A stretch of 13,838 nucleotides of DNA from an uncultured Eubacteriales bacterium (lineage in GTDB: Bacteria > Bacillota > Clostridia > Oscillospirales > QAMX01), in contig URVL01000049.1 in assembly GCA_900551265.1 (NCBI GenBank), positions 1 to 13,838 on the forward strand. The letters are read 5' to 3'. Under the pieces are notes generated by a model. That model was not told the DNA's origin. It saw only the letters and a program-made list of their open reading frames with translations, and made no database searches. This document shows, one piece after another, positions 1-6,263 of the stretch (positions within the stretch are counted from its first letter, which is position 1; each line of letters starts with the position of its first letter). The translations under genes and the position numbers were made by a program.

Positions 1-364
1 AGACGCGGCGCTTGACATTTGCAGGAGGATAAGTGGTTTCTTCCAAAATGGCGCGCATATTGTCGACACCCGTATTAGAAGCAGCGTCAAGTTCCAGTAC
101 ATCTAGTATGGAACCATCCATAATACCGCGGCAGGAGGGACATTCGTTGCAGGGATTGCCGTTTACAGGATGCTCACAGTTAACGGCTCTGGCTAAAATC
201 TTTGCGCATGTTGTCTTTCCCGTGCCACGCGTTCCGGTAAAAAGATAGGCATGAGAAACGCGTCCATATTGCACCTGATTTTGTAATGTAACGGTAATAT
301 GGCGTTGTCCGTATACCGCATCGAACGTTTGCGGACGATATTTACGATAAAGAGCCTGATACAC
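1..364 (-). CDS. dnaX: DNA polymerase III subunit gamma/tau, N-terminal part (partial at window edge)
   Basis: Clamp-loader ATPase subunit that loads the beta sliding clamp during replication. Reading the minus strand from 364 gives MYQALYRKYRPQTFDAVYGQ, the hallmark DnaX N-terminus. Next come Walker A (GTRGTGKTT, about residues 44-52) and the four-cysteine zinc module (C63, C72, C75, C78), then LELDAASNTGVDN, all typical of bacterial gamma/tau. The start is GTG at 364-362, with GGAGG at 374-370 five bases upstream; no in-frame ATG fits. Only about 121 residues are present and the gene runs off the left edge. It lies directly downstream of the SRP RNA on the same strand, as in many Firmicutes, so it may be read partly from the SRP RNA promoter. 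The identification is very secure. Confidence 0.96.
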   Translation of the reverse strand, partial: MYQALYRKYRPQTFDAVYGQRHITVTLQNQVQYGRVSHAYLFTGTRGTGKTTCAKILARAVNCEHPVNGNPCNECPSCRGIMDGSILDVLELDAASNTGVDNMRAILEETTYPPANVKRRV

Positions 365-385
365 GGGAACCTCCAGTAAAAAACA

Positions 386-690
386 GGATCCGGCCAGCGG
401 CGAGACCGCACAGCGAACTTCGAATTTATAATATAACCGCCACTCGCTCAAAAAACTCAGGACCGGAACCCCCGCGGCACACGGAACAAAACTGCTTAAT
501 GCTGCTCGGTTCCCCGCCTGACATGGTTCACAGCCGCCCGTTGCGCGGGACCGGCCCCTCAACATTGTTTGAACGCAGCTGACATCACATTATAAACCCT
601 CGGAAACGCATTCACCCCTGCTATAGCGGATTGCAGGTACAGGGCACCGCTATCTCCCCGGTTAGTGCGGCCTGGCCACAGGCCGGATTC
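386..690 (-). other. Outer precursor stem flanking SRP RNA
   Basis: Beyond helix 1 the flanks are also complementary: ATCCGGCC (688-681) can pair with GGCCGGAT (395-388), and alternatively GGCCAG (677-672) with CTGGCC (397-392). B. subtilis pre-scRNA is known to be trimmed by RNase III at both ends, so these stems are plausible processing sites. A T6 run (383-378) follows the 3' arm and may end part of the transcription before dnaX. The pairing is read directly; the role is inferred. Confidence 0.5.
405..672 (-). ncRNA. ffs: Signal recognition particle RNA, large (Alu-containing) bacterial form
   Basis: RNA scaffold of the signal recognition particle, which binds Ffh and targets nascent membrane proteins. 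On the minus strand the S-domain tip is clear: GTCAGG (522-517), then the stem CGG/CCG closing a GGAA tetraloop (513-510), then AGCAGC (506-501). Upstream, 660-610 contains GGGGAGATAGCGGTGCCC and CAATCCGCTATAGCAGGGG, characteristic of the Alu domain of Bacillus-type scRNA. The ends pair as helix 1: CCGCAC (670-665) with GTGCGG (411-406). The resulting length of about 268 nt is close to the roughly 270 nt of B. subtilis scRNA. The exact ends are inferred from the pairing. The RNA ends about 40 bases before dnaX. Confidence 0.93.
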
Positions 691-774
691 AAATTCGAAG
701 ACGTGCCGGAATATTTTTTACCTCTTTTAAAAACTGTCACTCAAAAAAGCGCAAAACTATCCCTTTGCAAATTT

Positions 775-803
775 ATTATACAACAGAAATTCAAAATTAT
801 CAA
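775..803 (-). promoter_or_regulatory. Sigma-A promoter of SRP RNA (and probably dnaX)
   Basis: TTGATA (803-798), a 17-base spacer, and a perfect TATAAT (780-775) on the minus strand; the predicted start is near 768, leaving about 95 bases before the mature SRP RNA. A weaker second candidate is TTGAGT (744-739) with TAAAAA (720-715) and an 18-base spacer. The -35 element lies close to, and divergent from, the promoter of the 870 gene. Confidence 0.8.
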
Positions 804-812
804 GTGTTTTTG

Positions 813-841
813 TTGCATTTTATAGAGATATGTGTTAATAT
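813..841 (+). promoter_or_regulatory. Promoter of the Cys-rich protein gene
   Basis: TTGCAT (813-818), a 17-base spacer, and TAATAT (836-841), with a TG extension at 833-834 (extended -10). The predicted start is near 848, about 20 bases before the ATG at 870. Its -35 sits 10 bases from the divergent SRP RNA -35. Confidence 0.6.
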
Positions 842-869
842 AAACTTAACAATATGCGAGGTGAATGAT

Positions 870-1382
870 ATGGGAAATCGTAGGTTGTCAATTCTAAAGC
901 GGATCTATAAAATTTTGGATAGTGTTACGCCAATCGACAGCGATTGTGGCGAGCTTTGCCGCGTTCGGTGTTGTAAGGGCGGAGACCGTGACGGCATGTG
1001 GCTTTTGCCAGATGAGGACCTTCTTTTAAAAGATGCGGATTTTCTTACAATCCATGAAACTCTAGAAGGAAAGTATGCTGTCTGTAATGGACGGTGTAAT
1101 CGAAATTTACGCCCGATTGCCTGCCGCATATTCCCATATTCCCCTTTACTGTTTAGAACAAGAACCGGCAGACACAGTGTTAGACCGGTTCCGGACTCCC
1201 GGGCGCTTGCATCCTGCGCCCTTTTTAACACCGGTGCGCCGGAGATCAACGCAGAGTTTAAACAGGCGGTACGCCGTGCTGGTATGCTGATGTTACAGGA
1301 CCGCTGTATCCGCGGATGGCTGGACCATACGAGTAATTACATATGTGATATTGCCAGAATGCGGCAGTTATTGGAGGCTTAA
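870..1382 (+). CDS. YkgJ-like Cys-rich (zinc/iron-chelating domain) protein
   Basis: A 170-residue cytoplasmic protein of unknown function. It has the cysteine pattern of the YkgJ/UPF0153-like putative zinc- or iron-chelating family: CGELCRVRCC (C26, C30, C34, C35), C72-x3-C76, and RPIACRIFPYSP with C85, plus further cysteines at 116, 146 and 159. The RPxxCRxFP segment is the most recognisable part. The ATG at 870 has GAGGTG at 858-863, six bases upstream. An in-frame reading can be opened further upstream, but it would overlap the promoter and has no ribosome site. No signal peptide or membrane segment is seen. The gene has its own promoter and terminator, so it appears monocistronic. Metal binding is inferred from the family; the metal and the role are unknown. 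Confidence 0.8.
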   Translation: MGNRRLSILKRIYKILDSVTPIDSDCGELCRVRCCKGGDRDGMWLLPDEDLLLKDADFLTIHETLEGKYAVCNGRCNRNLRPIACRIFPYSPLLFRTRTGRHSVRPVPDSRALASCALFNTGAPEINAEFKQAVRRAGMLMLQDRCIRGWLDHTSNYICDIARMRQLLEA

Positions 1383-1403
1383 GGAATACATACGGAAACA
1401 ATA

Positions 1404-1437
1404 GGGCTGTCCTTTTTACAGGGACAGCCGTTGTTTT
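1404..1437 (+). terminator. Rho-independent terminator after the Cys-rich gene
   Basis: GGCTGTCC (1405-1412) pairs perfectly with GGACAGCC (1422-1429) around a 9-base loop, followed by GTTGTTTT. It lies 22 bases after the stop codon. Confidence 0.85.
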
Positions 1438-1444
1438 GCAAAGC

Positions 1445-1582
1445 TTACGCTGTTACCATAGCTTTCATCGCCCTGTATTCATCTCCAATATTCGCGCTCT
1501 CTGGAAGATTTTTTGCAGGACGCCGGGAAAATTGCAGGGGAAAACGGCGGCCAGAAGTAAGCGGCTCAAGCTGAACTGTTTT
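1445..1582 (-). other. Open reading stretch without a start, possible gene remnant
   Basis: The 320-base gap between the Cys-rich gene's stop and cat contains, on the minus strand, an open frame of 45 codons ending in TAA (1447-1445) and bounded upstream by an in-frame TAA (1585-1583). It reads with protein-like composition, including RRPAKNLPESANIGDEYRAM, but has no start codon near its beginning and no ribosome site. I do not recognise the product. It could be the tail of a gene truncated when the resistance genes arrived, part of a dispersed repeat, or chance. The rest of the gap (1583-1702) shows no convincing promoter, leader peptide or RNA structure. Confidence 0.25.
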
Positions 1583-1702
1583 TTAAAGGAAGAAAGTCGT
1601 TAAAATAGATTGCGCGAAAATGAGAGTTTTTGAAAAATCCAAAGCTGCAGCGGGGACGGAAGTAAGATAGTCACAAATATTATTTTGCAGGAGAAAAATT
1701 TT

Positions 1703-2326
1703 ATGGACTATACAATTATCAATCGAGATACATGGGAACGGAAAGAGTATTTTGAGCACTATATTTCAGCAGTCCCCTGTACATACAGCCTGACAACAAA
1801 GCTTGATATTACCAACGTTCGGGAAAAAGGGCTTAAATTATATCCTGTGATGTTGTATTGCCTGACAACGGTGGTAAATCAACATGAACCATTTCGAATG
1901 GCGCTGAATGACCGTAATGAACTCATCCTCTATGCTAAAATGGAACCATGCTATACGGTATTCCATAAAGATACGAAAACATTTTCAAATATCTGGACGA
2001 GCTATGCAAGTGACTATGAAGCCTTTTACCGCCGTTATGAAAAGGATATGGAGTGTTATGGAAATATTGAACGGTTTATGGCAAAACCGAACGTACCGGA
2101 AAACAGCTTTACCGTTTCTATGATTCCGTGGACAACATTTGACGGATTTAACATCAATGTTGCTAACTATAAATATTTAGTCCCTATTTTTACCATAGGA
2201 AAATATTTTGATAAAAATGGCCGGTTTTATCTTCCGCTGTCCGTTCAAGTACATCATGCCGTATGTGATGGATATCATGTCTGCCGGTTTATAGACGACT
2301 TGCAATCACAAATCAATGCTATGTAA
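1703..2326 (+). CDS. cat: Chloramphenicol acetyltransferase, type A (CatA family)
   Basis: Cytoplasmic enzyme that transfers acetyl from acetyl-CoA to the 3-hydroxyl of chloramphenicol. The 207 residues align along the length of classical CatA trimers (usually 207-220 aa): N-terminal WERKEYFEHY, CTYSLTTKLDIT, GLKLYPVMLY, NSFTVSMIPWTTFDGFN, and the active-site VQVHHAVCDGYH with catalytic His185 and structural Asp189. No key residue is missing. The start is ATG 1703, with AGGAG at 1689-1693 nine bases upstream; a TTG at 1685 is in frame but overlaps that site. No attenuator or leader peptide is evident. Only 54 bases separate it from the aminoglycoside-resistance gene, suggesting cotranscription. 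Both genes are visibly AT-richer than their neighbours, which fits acquisition. Confidence 0.94.
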   Translation: MDYTIINRDTWERKEYFEHYISAVPCTYSLTTKLDITNVREKGLKLYPVMLYCLTTVVNQHEPFRMALNDRNELILYAKMEPCYTVFHKDTKTFSNIWTSYASDYEAFYRRYEKDMECYGNIERFMAKPNVPENSFTVSMIPWTTFDGFNINVANYKYLVPIFTIGKYFDKNGRFYLPLSVQVHHAVCDGYHVCRFIDDLQSQINAM

Positions 2327-2380
2327 TTTGAAAACGTTCGTACTTGCTGATGGAGCATGAAGACTGATAGGAGAGAAAAA

Positions 2381-3247
2381 ATGAGATCAGAGAAAGACGT
2401 TTATGATACCATTTTGAGCTTTGCAAAAACAGATGAACGCATTCGCATGGTTACTTTGGAGGGTTCCAGAACAAATATAAATATCCCGCCGGATGATTTT
2501 CAGGATTTTGATATTACTTTTTTTGTTACGGATATGCAGAGCTTCACCGGTGATGACAAGTGGTTGGATGTGTTTGGTGAGAGATTGATCCTGCAAAAAC
2601 CGGAAGATATGGAATTATTCCCAGCAATCGAAAAAGGATTTTCCTATTTAATGCTATTTATTGATGACATTAAGATAGATTTAACTTTGCTTCCGCTGGA
2701 ATTGATTGACGAGTATTTTACATGGGATAAACTGGTAAAATTACTCCTGGATAAAGATAATCGTATTGCACAGCCGCCAGTGCCAACAGACATAGATTAC
2801 CACTTGCAGAAACCCACAGAAAGAATGTTTGACGATTGCTGTAATGAATTTTGGAATACTACAACATATGTAGTAAAGGGCTTATGCCGCAGAGAAATTC
2901 TTTTTGCCATTGACCATATGAATGATATAGTACGAAAGGAATTGCTTCGTATGATTTCCTGGCTGATTGGCATTCAACAGGGGTTTCATTTTAGCTTGGG
3001 AAAAAACTATAAATTTATGAGGCGGTATGTCACAGAAGAATTGTGGAAGCGACTTATATCCACTTATAATATGGATTCCTACCCTCATATGTGGGAAGCC
3101 TTAGAACAATGCATGGCATTATTCCGGGATGTTTCAGCAGAGGTAGCATGTCAGTTGAGTTACCAGTACCCGCCGTATGATAAAAACATCAGCGAATATG
3201 TGGTTAGGCAAAAGGTAAAATACAGCATGGGAAATGATGAAAAATGA
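2381..3247 (+). CDS. aadE: Aminoglycoside 6-adenylyltransferase, ANT(6)/AadE-like
   Basis: Transfers AMP from ATP to the 6-hydroxyl of streptomycin-type aminoglycosides. The 288-residue product has the family's N-terminal nucleotidyltransferase domain: LEGSR (G28, S29, R30), the metal-binding DFD pair (D42, D44) in FQDFDITFFV, and third acidic residue D100 in KIDLTLLPLE. It continues with PTDIDYHLQKP, DDCCNEFWNTTTYVVKGLCR, EILFAIDHMNDIVRKELLRMISW and GKNYKFMRRY, all typical of ANT(6). It is a little shorter than ANT(6)-Ia (about 302 aa), mainly at the C terminus, and diverged in many positions, so the exact subtype is uncertain. ATG 2381 has AGGAG at 2369-2373, seven bases upstream; an upstream in-frame ATG at 2357 lacks a good site and would add residues not in the family. 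It follows cat in the same orientation. Confidence 0.92.
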   Translation: MRSEKDVYDTILSFAKTDERIRMVTLEGSRTNINIPPDDFQDFDITFFVTDMQSFTGDDKWLDVFGERLILQKPEDMELFPAIEKGFSYLMLFIDDIKIDLTLLPLELIDEYFTWDKLVKLLLDKDNRIAQPPVPTDIDYHLQKPTERMFDDCCNEFWNTTTYVVKGLCRREILFAIDHMNDIVRKELLRMISWLIGIQQGFHFSLGKNYKFMRRYVTEELWKRLISTYNMDSYPHMWEALEQCMALFRDVSAEVACQLSYQYPPYDKNISEYVVRQKVKYSMGNDEK

Positions 3248-3256
3248 TTGTTTTAC

Positions 3257-3326
3257 AACCTTGAGAAAAACACAACGTCAATCGAAATAAGATTGACATT
3301 GTGTTTTATCTTCTTCAAGGTTTTAT
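3257..3326. terminator. Large bidirectional terminator between convergent genes
   Basis: Inner arms 3267-3283 and 3291-3307 (17 bp, one mismatch, 7-base loop) are enclosed by outer arms AACCTTGA (3257-3264) and TCAAGGTT (3315-3322). TTTTATTT follows on the plus strand, and a T5 run follows the inner stem on the minus strand. The single mismatch is C/A on plus but a G-U wobble on minus. The outer right arm abuts the stop codon of the minus-strand hydrolase gene. Confidence 0.85.
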
Positions 3327-3934
3327 TTGACATAAGTAAGGACTGCAACCTGTTCAGGCGTATCCGGCGTCAATACCAGTGAGTTCCCGGGATAAGTTTT
3401 GACCGAATCAAAAAGCGTCGTAAAGGAATCAAGCGTTCCGATGACTTGCAAGCCAAAATCCGCCGATCGATAGTGCATGGGGACAACAACGCGCACATTC
3501 AGAGCATCCATTACCTGCTTGGCGGTAGCTGCGTCAATGGTATAAAATCCGCCAATGGGAACCATGGCGAGATCCAACACGCCAATTTCAGCAATTTGTT
3601 CCGGCAAAAGCATATGCCCTAAATCACCAAAATGCGCAACGCGTAGTCCTTCCGCCTCAATAATATGGATGGTGTTTTCACCACGCTTTGCGCCTTTTAT
3701 ATCGTCATGATAGCAGGGAACACGTATGACGCGAAAGGTAGGTGTGTTTCCGGTCAGAGTTATGCATTCGCGTGCATTGTGGTCGCCGTGCCCGTGGCTG
3801 CATAACACCAGATCCGCAGTTTCGCGGATATTCTGTAATCCTGGCACGGAGCCATCTTGAAACGGATCGATTACTACGCTCCCGCACGCTGTGTCCAAGC
3901 GAAAGCAAGCATGTCCCAACCAAGTAATTTTCAT
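3323..3934 (-). CDS. UlaG-like / UPF0173 metal-dependent hydrolase (metallo-beta-lactamase fold)
   Basis: A 203-residue soluble metal-dependent hydrolase of the metallo-beta-lactamase superfamily, UPF0173/UlaG-like branch; the substrate is unknown. Visible elements are N-terminal MKITWLGHACFRLD, VVIDPF, the metal motif SHGHGDHN (H47, H49, D51, H52), AHFGDLGH, MVPIGGFYTIDAATAK and VVPMHYRS, which in this order are diagnostic. The start is ATG 3934, with GGAGGG nine bases upstream; an in-frame TTG at 3949 precedes that site and is unlikely. The gene has no same-strand neighbour and faces the resistance pair across a shared terminator. A terminator-like hairpin lies in its upstream region. No clear -35/-10 pair could be assigned. 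Confidence 0.88.
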   Translation of the reverse strand: MKITWLGHACFRLDTACGSVVIDPFQDGSVPGLQNIRETADLVLCSHGHGDHNARECITLTGNTPTFRVIRVPCYHDDIKGAKRGENTIHIIEAEGLRVAHFGDLGHMLLPEQIAEIGVLDLAMVPIGGFYTIDAATAKQVMDALNVRVVVPMHYRSADFGLQVIGTLDSFTTLFDSVKTYPGNSLVLTPDTPEQVAVLTYVK

Positions 3935-3998
3935 CAAGAATCCCTCCAAACGCTATTTCTTATGACTCGTAAATTTAACTGCAGCCAGTATCATTACT

Positions 3999-4042
3999 GA
4001 AAAAACATTGCCGCATAAGCGAAATTGCTTACCCCCTGCGGC
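3999..4042 (-). terminator. Terminator-like hairpin upstream of the UlaG-like gene
   Basis: On the minus strand GCCGCA (4042-4037), an unpaired G5, TAAGC, a 6-base loop, GCTTA, then TGCGGC (4015-4010), then AATG and a T6 run (4005-4000). This is a good intrinsic-terminator shape, but it sits about 65 bases before the hydrolase start rather than after a gene. It could be an attenuator in that gene's leader or a barrier to antisense transcription. Directly upstream are two short palindromes, ACCGGT and ACGGCCGT. No known riboswitch class was recognised. Confidence 0.5.
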
Positions 4043-4092
4043 ACCGGTAACGGCCGTCACGTTGTCTTCAAATCCATCTGCTTTTTCCCTGT

Positions 4093-4121
4093 TTGACTAT
4101 CGTTTTTCCTTATGCTAAAAT
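4093..4121 (+). promoter_or_regulatory. Promoter of the cyclase-family gene
   Basis: TTGACT (4093-4098), a 17-base spacer, TAAAAT (4116-4121), with TG at 4113-4114 making an extended -10. The predicted start is near 4128, about 41 bases before the ATG. Confidence 0.8.
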
Positions 4122-4168
4122 GAACATACACGAGTGAAAGCCATCATTTTTTAATGGAGATGTGTTTT

Positions 4169-4756
4169 ATGAAAATATATGATATTTCCCGCGAGCTGCT
4201 TTCCGCACCTCTGTATCCTGGGACGGAAGAGCCGCGCGTCATACCCCTTATGCGGATTGGCGAAAACGGTTCCCATTATAATTTGAGCGACCTTGCTTTT
4301 GGCGCACATGTCGCCACGCACTGTGACGCTTGCTGGCATTTTGTTGCAGACGGACCGGATATCGCTGCCATGCCGCTTGAGCACTACGTCGGTCCGTGTT
4401 ATGTCATGGAGACTCCGAAAAAAACACTGATATCCGGCGCCTATATACGCGACAACCTTCCACAAGATGTAACGCGGTTGCTGATCAAAGGTGGGGGAGA
4501 GAGTTTCCTGTCGAACGAAGCGGCGGATTATATCAAAGATGCCGGCGTTATCACTGTAGGCACAGACGGTTGGAGCGTCTCACCACTTGACAACGAATCG
4601 CGTATTCATAGCGTCTTTTTGGGAAACGGCATCGCAATCATTGAACAGTTGGAGTTGTCCGAAGTGCCGCCCGGATACTATACGCTCTGTGCTGCTCCAG
4701 TCAAAATTGCCGGCGCCGATGGCGCGCCATGCCGTGCACTTCTTTTAACCGACTAG
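4169..4756 (+). CDS. Cyclase-family hydrolase (KynB / arylformamidase-like)
   Basis: A 195-residue metal-dependent hydrolase of the cyclase family that includes kynurenine formamidase. The N-terminus KIYDISRELLSAPLYPGTEEP and the metal motif HVATHCDACWHF (H47, H51, D53, H57) are characteristic. The usual THxDAPxHF is here THCDACWHF, with Cys replacing Pro. Later segments VGPCYVM, GVITVGTDGWSVSP and NGIAIIEQLELSEVPPGYYTLCAAPVKI match the family order, and the length (about 200) is normal. The start is ATG 4169, with GGAG at 4156-4159 nine bases upstream; ATG 4154 is in frame but overlaps that site. No other kynurenine-pathway gene is nearby, so arylformamide cleavage cannot be assumed. Confidence 0.85.
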   Translation: MKIYDISRELLSAPLYPGTEEPRVIPLMRIGENGSHYNLSDLAFGAHVATHCDACWHFVADGPDIAAMPLEHYVGPCYVMETPKKTLISGAYIRDNLPQDVTRLLIKGGGESFLSNEAADYIKDAGVITVGTDGWSVSPLDNESRIHSVFLGNGIAIIEQLELSEVPPGYYTLCAAPVKIAGADGAPCRALLLTD

Positions 4757-4838
4757 CCGCTGGGCAATTGGCGGCATAGTCCGGACTTGGAAGCTTCCGC
4801 ATAAATAAAGTTGTCGGCCGGTTTATGTGACCGGATAT
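4757..4838. repeat. Cluster of palindromes in a convergent intergenic gap
   Basis: The gap between the cyclase gene and the Nudix gene holds two adjacent perfect 10-base palindromes, AGTCCGGACT (4778-4787) and GGAAGCTTCC (4789-4798). There is also a GCCGCT/GGCGGC hairpin around the cyclase stop codon, and CCGGT/ACCGG arms (4818-4822 and 4830-4834) around the Nudix stop codon. On the minus strand the last hairpin is followed by ACTTTATTT and may be a weak terminator. No long T-run is present on the plus strand. Confidence 0.4.
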
Positions 4839-5296
4839 GGCACGCCATCCAGAACAGCTTCCTGTAAGACATCTCCCAAATAGATAAGCTTTAAGGAGAA
4901 AAACGGTGCGTCAGCATCCAAAAGTTTTAGGAAAATTCTGTCTCCCTCCCAAATAGGAAGGTCATATATTTTTGCCTTTGGGATCCATTCCAATGTTCCC
5001 TCGTCACAATCAATCAGTTCACCAAAAAAACCGTCTGCTGTATAGAGAAACATATATTCGGTTTCCCAGCGATCAGTTACAAATGTAATGACGCCACGAA
5101 GTCGGTAGGAAGTAAGCGTAAGGCCGGTTTCCTCATGTACTTCGCGTAAAAGGCAGTCCTCTGGGCTTTCGCGATTTTCAAAGCCTCCGCCGACGCCAAT
5201 CCATTTATCCCGGTTGATATCCCGTTCCTTTTTGACGCGGTGCAAAAGGAGGTAGCAGCCATCTTTTTCAATGTAACAGAGTGTCGTGTTTCTCAT
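4823..5296 (-). CDS. Nudix hydrolase (MutT-like)
   Basis: A 157-residue pyrophosphohydrolase, probably acting on a nucleoside-diphosphate-linked substrate such as an oxidised dNTP. It carries a complete Nudix box: G37-x5-E43-x7-R51-E52-V53-x-E55-E56-x-G58-L59. The N-terminal strand MRNTTLCYIEKDGCYLLLHR and DKWIGVGGGFE match the 8-oxo-dGTP diphosphatase-like group, but substrate cannot be read from sequence. Its ATG (5296-5294) overlaps the TGA of the upstream E2-like gene as ATGA, so translation is probably coupled and the pair forms an operon. Downstream is only a weak hairpin. Confidence 0.9.
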   Translation of the reverse strand: MRNTTLCYIEKDGCYLLLHRVKKERDINRDKWIGVGGGFENRESPEDCLLREVHEETGLTLTSYRLRGVITFVTDRWETEYMFLYTADGFFGELIDCDEGTLEWIPKAKIYDLPIWEGDRIFLKLLDADAPFFSLKLIYLGDVLQEAVLDGVPYPVT

Positions 5297-6225
5297 CGTA
5301 CCTGCGCCGTTGCCGCATATTCATGCGTTGAAAGCTTAATTTCATAATCGACAGGCGCGGAAAGCGGCAGTTCCAAAAGTTCTGGTTCATTCAAAAGCCG
5401 TCGAAGCAGCCGCACGCTGCCTGCAAAATAGAGTCCGTCGGCGATGCGCTCGTCCACAGTCAATCCCAAGTCAAGCGCATCACGCAGCTCGTATGTGCCG
5501 TCCTCTTTAAAATAGGGACGGCGATATTTCTCGCTGACGACTACAAAGAAGGAATTAGTGCCCCAATTTACAAGATGGTGGTAACTGGCGTTCATTTTTA
5601 TGCTGCCCAAGTTCGTGATAAAGACAGTGCTGTTGTAAGGATCGGATTTAGAGAGAGAAGCCGGCACTTTTCCATAGTAGTCCAGGACGTTCAGGATTCC
5701 AACGGCAAGCCGCGTAACACAGCGCGGTAATTTTTTAAAGACATCCATTACATCTGTCGTACTATCCTGCTTTTCATGAATTCGGACATTGTAAACAATG
5801 TCCTGCAGTTTATCATGAAATTGCGAGATGGGAGAGGCATCGCTCTCCTGATCCATTTTTAAAATGGCAAGAGACTCATATGCGTCGTCTATAAATTTCT
5901 TTTTTACAACAAAAGAAAAGGATAAATCATTCCGGTCATAGGTTCTGTGACCGGAGATAAAGCGATTCATTTTCGGACGAAGATAAATCGTTTTGGCCAA
6001 AGCAGCACAAATGACCTGAAAGATGGTATACTTATACGCCGGATTGGCGGCATTTTTACGTTCAATGTATTCCAAAACCGATGTGAGATCGATAACTTCG
6101 TTCATGACAGCCTCATTATCGGTACGTTTCGGCAAAAGAAAAGGCATAAAAACATGCATGGAATCGAGATCCCGCGCTAATTTCGCGTCGCGGCGATCGC
6201 CGCGTTTGCGCTGTTGCTCGCTCAT
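5293..6225 (-). CDS. 2-oxoacid dehydrogenase E2 catalytic-domain-like protein (no lipoyl domain)
   Basis: A 310-residue stand-alone protein resembling the acyltransferase domain of dihydrolipoamide acyltransferases (CAT-like fold). Supporting segments are YKYTIFQVICAALAKTI, RPKMNRFISGHRTY, STVFITNLGSI, and the C-terminal LTVDERIADGLYFAGSVRLLRRLLNEPELLE, which corresponds to the HRxxDG active-site region. The usual histidine is replaced by Glu in DERIADG (258-264), and neither a lipoyl nor an E1/E3-binding domain is present, so it may not be a normal acyltransferase. A Lys/Arg-rich N-terminus precedes the domain. The start is ATG 6225 with GGAG seven bases upstream; longer readings to 6273 overlap the promoter. 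It is transcribed from a good promoter and coupled to the Nudix gene. The real substrate is unknown. Confidence 0.82.
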   Translation of the reverse strand: MSEQQRKRGDRRDAKLARDLDSMHVFMPFLLPKRTDNEAVMNEVIDLTSVLEYIERKNAANPAYKYTIFQVICAALAKTIYLRPKMNRFISGHRTYDRNDLSFSFVVKKKFIDDAYESLAILKMDQESDASPISQFHDKLQDIVYNVRIHEKQDSTTDVMDVFKKLPRCVTRLAVGILNVLDYYGKVPASLSKSDPYNSTVFITNLGSIKMNASYHHLVNWGTNSFFVVVSEKYRRPYFKEDGTYELRDALDLGLTVDERIADGLYFAGSVRLLRRLLNEPELLELPLSAPVDYEIKLSTHEYAATAQVR

Positions 6226-6263
6226 AAAAAGACTCCATTTCAAAATTATTTTATACGTTTCAC

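Noticed and set aside
193..411. 72-codon minus-strand open frame over the dnaX start
   Set aside because: It is an out-of-frame shadow of dnaX, whose own frame carries all conserved motifs.
589..594. Perfect TATAAT just upstream of the SRP S domain
   Set aside because: It is inside the large SRP RNA (between Alu and S domains) and has no convincing -35, so it is not taken as the promoter of a short SRP RNA.
905..1249. 114-codon minus-strand open frame opposite the Cys-rich gene
   Set aside because: A shadow of the plus-strand gene, which has a promoter, ribosome site, terminator and family motifs.
1383..3320. Mobile element carrying cat and aadE
   Set aside because: No transposase, integrase, target-site duplication or terminal inverted repeats could be seen; the large hairpin at 3257-3322 has terminator features and no matching copy on the left side.
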